A DNA stretch of 64,000 nt from CAZUQP01 sp964622455 (lineage in GTDB: Bacteria; Pseudomonadota; Gammaproteobacteria; DSM-16500): assembly GCA_964622455.1 (NCBI GenBank), contig CAZUQP010000011.1, positions 9,574-73,573 of the forward strand, written 5' to 3'. Made by a program: the position numbers and the translations under genes. Position 1 is the first letter of the stretch. Each line of letters begins with the position of its first letter. The notes below the pieces were generated by a model. It had not been told where the DNA came from, ran no database searches, and saw only the letters and a program-made list of their open reading frames with translations. Of the stretch, positions 8,720-17,813 are shown one piece after another.

Positions 8720-9376
8720 TTATATCTGACTAATACTATAGACACCATGCTTCTTAATATATTCATAAACAAGATCGGGCAATAAATAACGGGGGTTTCT
8801 GCCGGCAGCGATTTGTCTTCTAATATCTGTCGCAGAAATATCTAGGGAAGTCACTGGATGCAACAGAATATTGCCGGCAATACATTCATGTAAACTGGAA
8901 ACGGAATGTTTTAAGCGGGCTTTTAATAATTGCGCGACCACTCCCGTTTGCGGCAATTGATATTGAGGGCGGTGCGCGATTACCAAGTGGGCGAGTGTCA
9001 GAATATCTTCCCATCGATGCCAGCTGGGAAAACCCAGTAATGCATCAATGCCCATAATTAAACATAAGGGCGTATTGGGAAATTGTTGGTGTAAAATTTC
9101 TAAAGTATCGATGGTGTAGGAGGGCCCTTTGCGTTGAATTTCACAATCATCTACCGTGAGGGCCGTTTCATCTTGAATAGCAGCACGCACCATGGCTAAA
9201 CGATGTTCGGGCGATGCAGCCGGCAATTTGCGATGGACGGGTTGATAACAGGGGACAAGCCGCACTTCAGTCAATTCCAGTGCTTGAGATAATTCTAAGG
9301 CTGTGCGCAGATGTCCAAAATGAATCGGATCAAAGGTGCCGCCCAGTATGCCAATGGCTTGTTGTAAATGGTACAT
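8720..9376 (-). CDS. nadD: nicotinate-nucleotide adenylyltransferase
   Basis: Makes deamido-NAD from nicotinate mononucleotide and ATP. The nucleotidyltransferase motif GGTFDPIHFGHLR is at residues 12-24 and the C-terminal ISATDIRRQIAAG gives the ISSTxIR motif. Substrate-loop sequences MGIDALLGFPSWHRW are also present. The length of 218 residues is usual. It sits between holA and rsfS in the conserved cluster. Confidence 0.96.
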   Translation of the reverse strand: MYHLQQAIGILGGTFDPIHFGHLRTALELSQALELTEVRLVPCYQPVHRKLPAASPEHRLAMVRAAIQDETALTVDDCEIQRKGPSYTIDTLEILHQQFPNTPLCLIMGIDALLGFPSWHRWEDILTLAHLVIAHRPQYQLPQTGVVAQLLKARLKHSVSSLHECIAGNILLHPVTSLDISATDIRRQIAAGRNPRYLLPDLVYEYIKKHGVYSISQI

Positions 9377-9401
9377 GCGCCTTATCTCTCGTTTCTGCTA
9401 C

Positions 9402-10421
9402 TCAGTTTATTATACCATTTCCTGCGATGGATAAGACGAACCGTTCAAATGCATTTTGCACATGATCTGTTTCAATCCCTTTAATAATACGGTCTATTTT
9501 TGCAGCGGCTAATAAAAATTCAGAGATATCTTCATAAGAATAACGTTTTAAAAAAGTACGGACACCCGCTTGTCGTTTTTCCCAAATGTGAAATTGATTA
9601 AAGAGAGTAGAGAGCATTGTTCCCGTAGCCATTTGCCGGGTCATTTCAGCCAGTGTACGTAATTCACGGGTAATCGCCCATAACATTAAGGTCGGTTCAA
9701 TGCCTTCTGCAAATAAATTTTGAGTAATTTGCAACGCACGTTTTCCGTTTAACGTTAATATGCCATCTACTAAATGGAAAACATCAAAACGCGCATCTTC
9801 GCTAATGATTTTTTCAAGAATTTTTTCATCTAAAATATGAGGACTGTTGAATAAGCATAGTTTTTCTATTTCTTGGGCGGCTGCAAATAAATTACCTTCT
9901 GCATGTTTTGCTAATAAAAGGGCAGCGCCTTCCGTGAAAGAAAGATTCATTTTTTTTGCCCGCTTTATAATCCACGCGGGCATTTGTTCTTGCGGGATAG
10001 GCCAAATCGGTGTTGCCACACCATTTTTTTCGATTGTCTTGTACCAAGAACTTTGCTCATTTTTTTTATCGAGCTTATGAATTTCGATTAACAAAAGCGT
10101 ATTCGGATCAGGATGATTCGCATAGGCCTGCAAAAGATGGCTACTGGCTTGATTGAATTTTACATTTCTTAAATCTAACTCAAAAATACGGCGCTCGTTA
10201 AATAATGAAAGGCTGTGTGCCTCCGTATAAAGCATTTCTCCCCATTCAGGATTTGCATCTGCTGTTAACTTGACTCGTTCAGAAAACCCTGCTTTTTGTG
10301 CGCTAGAACGAATGAGGTCTAGTGTTTCCTGTACCAGCAATAATTCATCACCGCTGATGAGATAAATAGGCGCGAGTATTTTATTAATTTGTTTTTCAAG
10401 TTGTAAGTAAGATAATTTCAT
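9402..10421 (-). CDS. holA: DNA polymerase III subunit delta
   Basis: The wrench of the clamp loader; it opens the beta ring and works with the dnaX product encoded at the start of this window. The 339-residue length matches HolA. It shows the N-terminal YLISGDELLLVQE segment, the middle helical LLLAKHAEGNLFAAAQEIEKL motif and a C-terminal collar domain. There is no functional P-loop, as expected for delta. It overlaps lptE by four bases. Confidence 0.94.
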   Translation of the reverse strand: MKLSYLQLEKQINKILAPIYLISGDELLLVQETLDLIRSSAQKAGFSERVKLTADANPEWGEMLYTEAHSLSLFNERRIFELDLRNVKFNQASSHLLQAYANHPDPNTLLLIEIHKLDKKNEQSSWYKTIEKNGVATPIWPIPQEQMPAWIIKRAKKMNLSFTEGAALLLAKHAEGNLFAAAQEIEKLCLFNSPHILDEKILEKIISEDARFDVFHLVDGILTLNGKRALQITQNLFAEGIEPTLMLWAITRELRTLAEMTRQMATGTMLSTLFNQFHIWEKRQAGVRTFLKRYSYEDISEFLLAAAKIDRIIKGIETDHVQNAFERFVLSIAGNGIIN

Positions 10422-10930
10422 TGTGCGCCCGCTAATCGGTGAGTCACATCACGTGATGCTAAACGATCCATAATGTCATAGACGATGGCTTCTCGCATTT
10501 GCTGAATCAATAAACTTTGCTCATTAGTTCCACCTAAGATTTGATCAGATAATGTAGTGAAAGCGCGTGTTTCACTGAGTGATTCAGGGTGGAGAATTAT
10601 TTTTCCTGAAGAAGCTAACACTTGGAACGTCACTGTTAAAATCAAATTATATTGCCGCGTTTGTTGGGTACTGCTGACATTGATGAGTTGTTCCGTTTTA
10701 TCTTCTCTTAAAATTTGCAAAGTAGCGCTTGCTTCACTTTCTGAATCAACAAAAGGCGTTCCTGACATGGCGAGATAATCGCGCAAGTTGCGCGCGAGTT
10801 GTCCGTAAGGATCTGCCGTTTTAAGATAAAGTCTATCTAAAGGAGGATCAAGCGAGATAGGGCCCCGCAAATGAAAACCGCAGCTTGTTAACGAAAAAAA
10901 TAACCATAATAAAATTAACCAGCGGTACAT
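10418..10930 (-). CDS. lptE: LPS-assembly lipoprotein LptE
   Basis: Outer-membrane lipoprotein that plugs LptD in the lipopolysaccharide export translocon. The lipobox LTSC places the lipidated Cys at residue 17 after a hydrophobic signal, followed by GFHLRGP, a hallmark of LptE. The length is 170 residues. The start abuts the end of leuS with one-base overlap, in the order leuS-lptE-holA. Confidence 0.94.
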   Translation of the reverse strand: MYRWLILLWLFFSLTSCGFHLRGPISLDPPLDRLYLKTADPYGQLARNLRDYLAMSGTPFVDSESEASATLQILREDKTEQLINVSSTQQTRQYNLILTVTFQVLASSGKIILHPESLSETRAFTTLSDQILGGTNEQSLLIQQMREAIVYDIMDRLASRDVTHRLAGAQ

Positions 10931-13416
10931 TAGGCATCTCCTGTGACAATGTTGACTAATCTACCAGGCACCGTGATGATTTTTTTGATGACTTTATGCG
11001 TTAGCGCATTTTGTACTTTGGTATCTCTTGTGGCGATAGATTCAATCGTTTCTTTATTTGCATCGATGGGCACAGTAATTCGCGTGCGCAATTTTCCATT
11101 GATTTGGACAACCAATTCAATGTGATCTACTTTGAAAGCAGTTACATTCTTTTTTGGCCAAGGTGCATTGATGAGTACACCCGGGTAGTGCAGCGCCTGC
11201 CATAGATGATGCGTGATATGAGGCGCAATGGGTGCAAGCAAGCGCAACAAAATACTCAATCCTTTATGCAGAATAGAAACTTTAATATCAGTTTTGGCGG
11301 CAAGAGCATCTGGAATTTTGACCAGCAAATTAAATAATTTCATGCAGCTTGAAACAACTGTATTTAATTGTAAACGTGCATAATCAAATTGAACTTGTTC
11401 TAAAATCTCATATATTTGCCGAAAAATTTCTTGTTGTTTTGGATCTGTTTTTTCAAAATCGATTGTGAATGTATCCAGTGGAGTTGTACGGTTTTCTTGA
11501 ATAATAGCTTCACGATTTTCATAAGAAAATGTCCACACTCTTTTTAAAAAACGATAAGCACCTTCAACACCGCTATCTGACCATTCTAAACTTTGTTCCG
11601 GAGGCGATGCAAAAATAATAAATAAACGCGCAGTGTCTGCACCATAGCGTTCAATTAAGGGCGCAGGATCGACCGTATTTCCTTTCGATTTAGACATTTT
11701 GATGCCTTGATTCAGCACCATGCCCTGTGTCAGTAAGCGTTTAAATGGTTCATGAGAATTTAACAAGTGCAGATCACGCAATGTTTTATGAATGAAACGT
11801 GCATACAATAAATGCATGACAGCATGCTCAATGCCGCCAATGTATTGATCGACAGGCAGCCAATAATTTACACGATCATCTAACATAGATTTTTTAGGGT
11901 TTTTAGAAGCGAAACGCGTGTAATACCACGATGATTCCAGAAACGTATCGAAGGTATCCGTTTCACGTGTTGCAGGTTTGTGGCAAGTGGGACATTCTGT
12001 TTCATAAAATTCCGGAATAGATTTAAGCGGAGATGTCACACCTTGAAAGTGCACTTTTTCAGGTAAAATAACGGGCAAATCAGTTTCAGGTACTGGAACG
12101 GGACCGCAGTCTTTGCAATTAATCATGGGAATGGGCGTGCCCCAATAACGCTGCCTGGAAATACTCCAATCCCGCAAACGAAAATGGATTTTGCGTGTGC
12201 CCAAATGATTTTTTTCAAGATAATCGATGATGCGGGGAATTGCCTCACTCGATTCTAATCCGGTAAATAAATCAGAATCTATTAATTTACCGTATTGTGT
12301 CAATGCAGCTTTTGTCAAATCCCATGCGGGTACATCAATCACTTGTTTAATAGGCAATTGATAATATTTTGCAAATTCAAAATCACGCTGGTCATGCGCA
12401 GGTACGGCCATCACAGCGCCTTGTCCATATTCCATCACCACAAAATTAGCGACCCAAACCGGTAATAATTTTTTGGTCACGGGATGAATGGCTTTGATGT
12501 TAAGCGGCAAACCGCGTTTTGGAAGAGTGGCAAGTTCAGCTTCAGCCACTTTAATATTACGGCATTCATTTAAAAAAGTTTGTAAGGCGGGATTATTTTT
12601 AGCAGCCTCTATGGCAAGCGGGTGTTCAGGCGCGATTGCAATATAAGTCACGCCAAATAATGTATCGGGCCGTGTTGTAAAAATAGTGATAGGTTTTTCA
12701 TGATCTACGATAGGAAAATGGACTTCAACACCTTCTGAACGGCCAATCCAATTGCGCTGCATGGTTTTGACTTGTTCAGGCCATTCTCGTAATTGATCAA
12801 GATCATCTAAAAGCTCGTTGGCATAAGCGGTAATTTTTAAAAACCATTGCGGCACTTCGCGTCGTTCAACCAGTGCACCTGAGCGCCAGCCGCGCCCATC
12901 GACAACTTGTTCATTGGCTAAAATCGTTTGATCAACAGGGTCCCAGTTGACTGAAGCATTTTTTTTATAAACCAATCCTTTTTTGTAAAGCTGTAAAAAA
13001 AACCATTGCTCCCATCGATAATAGTCAGGATGACAAGTTGCTAATTCACGGCTCCAATCAATCGCTAAACCTAAGCTCATCAATTGAGCGCGCATGTGTT
13101 CGATATTTTTGTAAGTCCACTCAGCCGGCGGAATATTATTTTTGATAGCTGCATTTTCAGCGGGTAAACCAAACGCATCCCAACCCATGGGCTGCAGTAC
13201 ATTTTTACCTAACATGCGTTGATAGCGGGAAATCACATCGCCAATCGTATAGTTGCGCACGTGTCCCATATGCAGTGAACCACTTGGATAAGGGAACATG
13301 CACAAACAATAGAATTTTTCTTTTTCAGGATCTTCTTTTGTTTCAAAGTAGTGATGCTCACTCCAAAATTGTTGAGCGGCGCTTTCAATTTTTTGTGGAT
13401 TGTATTGTTCTTCCAT
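10930..13416 (-). CDS. leuS: leucyl-tRNA synthetase
   Basis: Class I synthetase charging tRNA-Leu. From ATG 13416 the protein is about 828 residues and starts MEEQYNPQKIES, as in the family. It has the HIGH-equivalent HMGH in YPSGSLHMGHVRNY, a zinc-binding CKDC...CPTCHK pair, the CP1 editing domain with the TTRPDTLFG motif, the DWSISRQRYWGTPIP segment and the KMSKS loop. A TTG 12 bases upstream is the longest-frame start but is less likely. It is the first gene of the leuS-lptE-holA-nadD-rsfS-rlmH run. Confidence 0.97.
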   Translation of the reverse strand: MEEQYNPQKIESAAQQFWSEHHYFETKEDPEKEKFYCLCMFPYPSGSLHMGHVRNYTIGDVISRYQRMLGKNVLQPMGWDAFGLPAENAAIKNNIPPAEWTYKNIEHMRAQLMSLGLAIDWSRELATCHPDYYRWEQWFFLQLYKKGLVYKKNASVNWDPVDQTILANEQVVDGRGWRSGALVERREVPQWFLKITAYANELLDDLDQLREWPEQVKTMQRNWIGRSEGVEVHFPIVDHEKPITIFTTRPDTLFGVTYIAIAPEHPLAIEAAKNNPALQTFLNECRNIKVAEAELATLPKRGLPLNIKAIHPVTKKLLPVWVANFVVMEYGQGAVMAVPAHDQRDFEFAKYYQLPIKQVIDVPAWDLTKAALTQYGKLIDSDLFTGLESSEAIPRIIDYLEKNHLGTRKIHFRLRDWSISRQRYWGTPIPMINCKDCGPVPVPETDLPVILPEKVHFQGVTSPLKSIPEFYETECPTCHKPATRETDTFDTFLESSWYYTRFASKNPKKSMLDDRVNYWLPVDQYIGGIEHAVMHLLYARFIHKTLRDLHLLNSHEPFKRLLTQGMVLNQGIKMSKSKGNTVDPAPLIERYGADTARLFIIFASPPEQSLEWSDSGVEGAYRFLKRVWTFSYENREAIIQENRTTPLDTFTIDFEKTDPKQQEIFRQIYEILEQVQFDYARLQLNTVVSSCMKLFNLLVKIPDALAAKTDIKVSILHKGLSILLRLLAPIAPHITHHLWQALHYPGVLINAPWPKKNVTAFKVDHIELVVQINGKLRTRITVPIDANKETIESIATRDTKVQNALTHKVIKKIITVPGRLVNIVTGDA

Positions 13417-13521
13417 AAAGATGCTCAATATTGTTTTTAGAATGACAGAATACCGTTATTTAAGAAGTTTTGAAACAGGGGTTGATGTTGATATGATGTG
13501 ACATTGACTGTCAGATTGAGC

Positions 13522-13580
13522 AAGCCAAGTGTTCGGGTTTTTCGGGGCCCCACGCCTTAAAAAACACGAACACTTGGCTT
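13522..13580. repeat. long hairpin with 14-bp perfect arms
   Basis: AAGCCAAGTGTTCG (13522-13535) and its exact complement (13567-13580) enclose 31 bases containing GGGGCCCC. Just before it, GACTGTCAGATTGA (13506-13519) repeats a motif found at the outer ends of both transposase-associated repeat arrays in this window (near 16420 and 63050). It lies in the 240-base gap between lnt and leuS. It may be a terminator-like or mobile palindrome. Confidence 0.6.
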
Positions 13581-13583
13581 AAC

Positions 13584-13661
13584 ATGCAACAAGCACTAGA
13601 TGTGTGGGAGTTAGAGCGGAAAAATGCCCGAATTTATGAGCAGATAGAAAAAGTGGCTTAA
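13584..13661 (+). CDS. 25-residue open frame, possible gene remnant
   Basis: An ATG directly after the 13522-13580 hairpin opens a short frame reading MQQALDVWELERKNARIYEQ and ending IEKVA. Its composition is protein-like (amphipathic, charged) but it has no visible ribosome site and overlaps the lnt stop region on the other strand. It may be the C-terminal scrap of a lost gene carried with the hairpin. No function can be assigned. Confidence 0.2.
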   Translation: MQQALDVWELERKNARIYEQIEKVA

Positions 13662-15160
13662 TTATCCCGACGTTTTCTCATTGCAATCAAAATAAATATG
13701 ACTATCGTTAATAATACAGGATCCATGCCCCACAATTGCCAGGGCGTTTTGCCTGCCGTCGGTTGTACTTTATCGGTTAACACATAAGTTTGAAAGGGGG
13801 GTGCTGCGGATTGTATTTTTCCATCGGCTTTGATGATTGCCGTAATCCCATTGTTTGAAACAAATAATACGGGTCTTCCCATTTCAATCGCACGCATTCG
13901 TGCCATTTCCAAATGTTGTACTTGAGCAATGGAATGTCCAAACCAGGCATCATTGCTAACAGTGAGTAATAGATTGATGGTCGGATCAGATGATATAACC
14001 AATTCTGGAAAAGCAATTTCATAGCAAATAAACGCGGATATTTTAAGATTACCAACTTCTAATGGTTTTGCGCGCGCAACAGAGGGTACAAAATCAGACA
14101 TCGGTACATGCAATAGATCAAGTGCTGTATGTAAAAAATCGCGCAGTGGAATATATTCACCAAATGGTACGAGACGATGTTTTAGATAAAATCCATGGCC
14201 GTTTCCAAGCACAATCACGGCATTATAATAACTCTCGCTCGTGGGCAATTGCACAGGAATACCGGTAATAAATGCAGCACCTTGTTTTTTGGCGGTTGTA
14301 TCAAGGGCTTCTAGAAAATTTTCAGCTTCCTGCAGGGGCAAGGGAATTGCAGATTCAGGCCAAATGACAATACGGCTGTCCCAATGATTAGCAGAAAGTT
14401 TGCTGTATTGATTCAGTGTAAATTGCAAATGCTCAGGCGACCATTTCATTTCCTGGGGGATATTTCCCTGGACTAAACTCACTTTAATAGGCGGACCAAA
14501 GGGTTTGGTCCAAGTAATTTGAGTGAGACAGCCGCCCACAATCCAAATCATGAAACCAACCGCAAGTGTAAAAATACTGTCGCGATAATTTTTTTGACGA
14601 AGGTAAATGATAAATTGAACTAACAATGCACTGCTAAGCAATACAGCAAGCGATACACCAAAGACACCAAATAATGCAGCATAGCCTGAAAGCGGTGAAT
14701 TAATTTGACTATATCCCAGCATAAACCAAGGGAAACCCGTGAAAACCCAAGTGCGTATCCATTCAAGTGCAACCCAAATCGCGGGAAAAGCAAAAAGAAG
14801 ATTGCAGGGAGTCACGCGAAAAAAGTAGCGGTTAAAGAGATATCCGCCTATCCCAGGAAATAGCGCTAAAATGGCAATTAATCCACCTGTAATAATAATT
14901 GAAACAAAACTCGAGATATCACCAAATGTGTGAATGCTAATAAATATCCAATAAACACCCGCGCCAAATAAACCTAAGCCAAATAACCATCCGCGAAAGA
15001 ATGCACGTTTTTTTGAAATGTTTAGCCATAGCGCGAGTAATATCGCCGGGCAAATGATTGCAAGTGGATAAAATTGATAAGGCGCAAAGGAAAGTGTTAA
15101 CGCAGCACCTGTGATCAGAGCAAGACCATCATTTAATTTAAAAATCGAATGAATTTTCAT
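13658..15160 (-). CDS. lnt: apolipoprotein N-acyltransferase
   Basis: Inner-membrane enzyme that N-acylates the lipid-modified Cys of lipoproteins, the final lipoprotein maturation step. The N-terminal 200 residues hold several hydrophobic segments. The nitrilase domain has the catalytic Glu in WPESAIP, Lys in the KHRLVPFGEYIP region, and Cys in ICYEIAFPE. The length of 500 residues is normal. The C-terminus has a final membrane helix and RKRR. It follows a small secreted-protein gene by 15 bases, so the two are probably co-transcribed. Confidence 0.96.
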   Translation of the reverse strand: MKIHSIFKLNDGLALITGAALTLSFAPYQFYPLAIICPAILLALWLNISKKRAFFRGWLFGLGLFGAGVYWIFISIHTFGDISSFVSIIITGGLIAILALFPGIGGYLFNRYFFRVTPCNLLFAFPAIWVALEWIRTWVFTGFPWFMLGYSQINSPLSGYAALFGVFGVSLAVLLSSALLVQFIIYLRQKNYRDSIFTLAVGFMIWIVGGCLTQITWTKPFGPPIKVSLVQGNIPQEMKWSPEHLQFTLNQYSKLSANHWDSRIVIWPESAIPLPLQEAENFLEALDTTAKKQGAAFITGIPVQLPTSESYYNAVIVLGNGHGFYLKHRLVPFGEYIPLRDFLHTALDLLHVPMSDFVPSVARAKPLEVGNLKISAFICYEIAFPELVISSDPTINLLLTVSNDAWFGHSIAQVQHLEMARMRAIEMGRPVLFVSNNGITAIIKADGKIQSAAPPFQTYVLTDKVQPTAGKTPWQLWGMDPVLLTIVIFILIAMRKRRDN

Positions 15161-15175
15161 GGGGATATACTTATA

Positions 15176-15628
15176 TCAGCTAGGGGGAGTTTGTCTATTA
15201 CAATAAACAACGCATTCATATAAAAAACTATGATTCCCCCCGCAGCCGAGTGAACTCATTCCACCGCTTAGGAAGGAATGAAGTTGATATCGGCTAGGAT
15301 CGCTCCAATCGCTGACAAATAGTTGGCCGAGCGGATCATCAATAGCATTCACAGCGCAGCTATTTCCTGGATTACGGGTTTGGCGTACCGCGCAAGACGG
15401 AGCTCCATCAAGCTGGTATCCAGGAAGACATCTATTGGGCAGCCATATCCAACTATTGCTCCAGAGGAGCCCGTGCCAAAGTACATAGGTATGCCGCAAG
15501 GTGGTGGCGGTAGGAACATTTATGGTAGAGGCGGGTGCGGTAGTGCTGTCACGCGCAAAAGATAACTCCGTGTTTAACAAAGATAAACACGCGAGTGATA
15601 ATAAACTTAACATTTTTAATCGATTCAT
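15176..15628 (-). CDS. secreted cysteine-rich protein of unknown function
   Basis: 150 residues, not recognised. A clear signal peptide (basic MNRLK, hydrophobic core, cleavage after SFA at about residue 25) is followed by a Thr/Ala/Ser-rich linker and a compact domain. That domain has six cysteines, in LPNRC, APSC, NSC, LGC, YEC and VYC, so three disulfides are possible after export. There are many Trp and Gly residues. It lies 15 bases upstream of lnt on the same strand and beside a decayed transposase element. The opposite strand also has an 80-codon open frame (15323-15565), judged a shadow because the signal peptide and Cys pattern favour this strand. Confidence 0.6.
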   Translation of the reverse strand: MNRLKMLSLLSLACLSLLNTELSFARDSTTAPASTINVPTATTLRHTYVLWHGLLWSNSWIWLPNRCLPGYQLDGAPSCAVRQTRNPGNSCAVNAIDDPLGQLFVSDWSDPSRYQLHSFLSGGMSSLGCGGNHSFLYECVVYCNRQTPPS

Positions 15629-15659
15629 ACTTTAAGTGTATATGATGTTTTGTGTTTTT

Positions 15660-16460
15660 GCCATGGATAGACTGAAAGCCCAGATAGTCTGAGGTTGGGT
15701 TTTCTGTACTGTAACACGTTTTGTGCTTTCAGGCCGTAGGCCTTGAAACCCATTTAGCCCAGGGTTAGGCGCGCTTTTTGCGTCGTAACCCTGGGTATTT
15801 AATTCACAACCTATCAAAGCGCTGTAGGCGCGCAACCATTTAATCCCATACATACTCTTCAGAATATGAAACGTCATGCCGAATTAAAAATTTTCTAAAC
15901 TCATCTTGAAAGCTTTGTTGTTGGTGATGAATGTGTTGATTTTGAATATAGATTTTTATTGCACTCAAAGCCGATTGGCTCACGCTAAATGCACCATAGC
16001 CGCGTTGCCAATAAAATTGACTTAAGGTTTCATCTATTGGAGATAGCGTTTTAATCCATTTAGAAGATGATTTTTTGATTTCTTCTACTATCTCTGAAAT
16101 TGAAATATTTTTGGATAAAGACGTTAGAATATGCACGTGATCATCAATGCCACCTACCATCATTGCTTGACAGTTTTGCTTGTAACGCGAATTCCGGATA
16201 AGCTTTCGCGTTATTAGTTGATGGCGCGCTTACAGCGCTTGGTGGTGAGTGAAATGAATACCCAGGGTTACGGCGCAAAAAGCACGCCTAACCCTGGGCT
16301 AAATGGGTTTCAGGGCCTACGGCCCTGAAAAGACAAAGCGTGTGGTAGTACAGAAAATCTAATTTCAGACTATGTGGGTTTCAAGTCATTGGCCTGAAAG
16401 CACCGAAACGTGTCAGAATCAATCTGACAGTCAGTATCAAGTTTAGATTTTTACACATAA
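15660..16460. mobile_element. decayed REP-bracketed IS200-like element, copy 1
   Basis: A transposase remnant is flanked on both sides by the same palindrome set in inverted orientation. The set comprises a hairpin with arms CCCAGGGTTAGGCG and its complement (15752-15798 and 16259-16304), a hairpin TTTCAGGGCC-TAC-GGCCCTGAAA or its decayed form (about 15727-15750 and 16306-16330), and a GCGC-rich short hairpin next to the gene. The right flank continues outward through a TTTCAAGTCATTGGCCTGAAA unit to a terminal TTTAGATTTTTACACATAA. The same terminal sequence, inverted, begins copy 2 at 63017. The gene-free stretches 15629-15839 and 16190-16536 consist mainly of these repeats. Confidence 0.75.
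15840..16189 (-). pseudogene. REP-associated tyrosine transposase (IS200/Y1 type), 5'-truncated
   Basis: The 107-residue open frame is nearly identical to residues 48-154 of the intact transposase at 63333-63797. It keeps the HUH motif DDHVHIL, the GYGAFSVSQ segment and the YIQNQHIHH helix with the presumed catalytic Tyr. Identity continues for about eight codons upstream of its first Met (to about 16189) and then stops abruptly. The first 40 or so codons are replaced by unrelated DNA containing CGCGAA...TTCGCG, so the copy is probably inactive. Confidence 0.85.
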
Positions 16461-16536
16461 TCGCCCATAACTCTGAGCTGCAAATACTTCTACAATGAAT
16501 GACCTATTCTATGTTACCCACTATATAATTTCTTAA

Positions 16537-17268
16537 TTAATTCTCAGCAATGAAAGTCATATGATCGCTGTTATTCAAAAATCTGGTTTGATAATGAATA
16601 TTTTTAAAACCAAATTTCTCTAAAATAAGTTCCATTTCATAGCGGTAATACCAAGCGATATGCATTTGCTCTTCTTCTTGGCAAACAACATTCCCATGAA
16701 CCAATTCACTATATTTAGTTTTACTTAAAATAAACTGTTCATACTTATTTGCTGTACTATGACTATCAATCTTTATAATGGAACCATCGTTCGTTTCCAC
16801 TTCGCGCTCACTTTGTTCTTCTTCGTTATTTTCATAAAGAGCATCCCAAGGAACAAATAAATCCAACATTAGTTTGCCATTAGGCTTTAAATGTTCTTTA
16901 AGCACTTCGAGAGCGTGAAAAGCGTTCGCACGGGGATAAAAAAGTTGAAATGATCCAAATGGAATAACAATCCCATCATATTTTTGAGGCAGTTTCATCC
17001 TTTCCACTTCATCTTCAAACAAAGTTGGCTGCAATCCTAATTCTGACGCTCTATTTCTACAACTGTGAAGCATATCGGAAGAGTTATCTAACCCATGTAC
17101 AGTATATCCGGCTTGTAATAGCGGGATTAATAAACGGCCTGAACCACACATAGGCTCCAAGATAAGATCACTCTTGTTAAAGATGCTTTCACAAAAATTG
17201 ATTTCTTCCGGCGAAGCAAATTTCTTATCTGCATCATAAAACTTAGTACATAATTTTCCGTACATCAT
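16537..17268 (-). CDS. class I SAM-dependent methyltransferase
   Basis: The Rossmann-fold motif I LEPMCGSGRLLIPLL (about residues 37-51) is followed by GLDNSSDML, which carries the acidic ribose-binding residue, and by the motif IV region YDGIVIPFGSFQLF. The methyl acceptor cannot be told from sequence; small-molecule acceptors are typical of such short enzymes. Start: ATG 17268 has GAGAG nine bases upstream, while a TTG 18 bases further up is the frame limit. It stands alone between the transposase remnant and the oxidase genes, suggesting an acquired gene. Confidence 0.8.
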   Translation of the reverse strand: MMYGKLCTKFYDADKKFASPEEINFCESIFNKSDLILEPMCGSGRLLIPLLQAGYTVHGLDNSSDMLHSCRNRASELGLQPTLFEDEVERMKLPQKYDGIVIPFGSFQLFYPRANAFHALEVLKEHLKPNGKLMLDLFVPWDALYENNEEEQSEREVETNDGSIIKIDSHSTANKYEQFILSKTKYSELVHGNVVCQEEEQMHIAWYYRYEMELILEKFGFKNIHYQTRFLNNSDHMTFIAEN

Positions 17269-17360
17269 AATTACTTGCTCTCTCAAACATGTTAGCTTAT
17301 ATTTTTTAAAATAACCTCTACCTCCGGCATTTTTCCTGCACTTGTTGCGTGGCAGGTTAG

Positions 17361-17798
17361 TTACGCCGTTTTATTCGCCATAAAAAACACCATGCTTAAT
17401 AAGCCGAGTGCGCAAATGAGTAAAAAGAAAGTTTGTATCCGCCGATAAATTTTAAAACGGGCGGGTGTTTGTACGGAAATGGTTGCTTGTTGAGACAATA
17501 ATAAAAAATACATAAATCCTAACCAACTCACAATGACTACAATAAAACTCGCAATACTTCCGCTGATCCAAAATTCAGAAACGGGATAATGTTTAAGACT
17601 AATCATTGTAAAGCCAGTTGCTAACTGGAAAATAGCAAATGGAATAATAACGAATAGCGTTTGTGTTTGAATGCGTTCAAAGACGGTTGAAAGAGTACTG
17701 GGCTGGATCGATCGCCAGATATGATAACTGTAAACGATGCTGGTTAGCACACAGGTCGCGCTAATAATATGTATGATTTTTAATGAGTCATATAACAA
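17361..17798 (-). CDS. four-helix integral membrane protein (DUF2269-like)
   Basis: 145 residues with four hydrophobic segments (about 5-25, 45-65, 80-102 and 120-142). The first reads LKIIHIISATCVLTSIVY, with a His typical of small CopD/DUF2269-type membrane proteins. Function is unknown. It is last in the minus-strand set that includes cytochrome oxidase subunit III, 15 bases after a similar small membrane protein, so a role near the respiratory chain is plausible but only inferred from position. Confidence 0.65.
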   Translation of the reverse strand: MLYDSLKIIHIISATCVLTSIVYSYHIWRSIQPSTLSTVFERIQTQTLFVIIPFAIFQLATGFTMISLKHYPVSEFWISGSIASFIVVIVSWLGFMYFLLLSQQATISVQTPARFKIYRRIQTFFLLICALGLLSMVFFMANKTA

Positions 17799-17813
17799 AG
17801 GTTAATTCTCTAT

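Noticed and set aside
13522..13600. Integron-like attC site (GCTTAAC next to a hairpin)
   Set aside because: The opposite end lacks the matching GTTRRRY core and no integron integrase or cassette array is present.
15323..15565. 80-codon plus-strand frame opposite the Cys-rich secreted protein
   Set aside because: No ribosome site or recognisable features; the minus-strand frame has a signal peptide and ordered Cys pattern.
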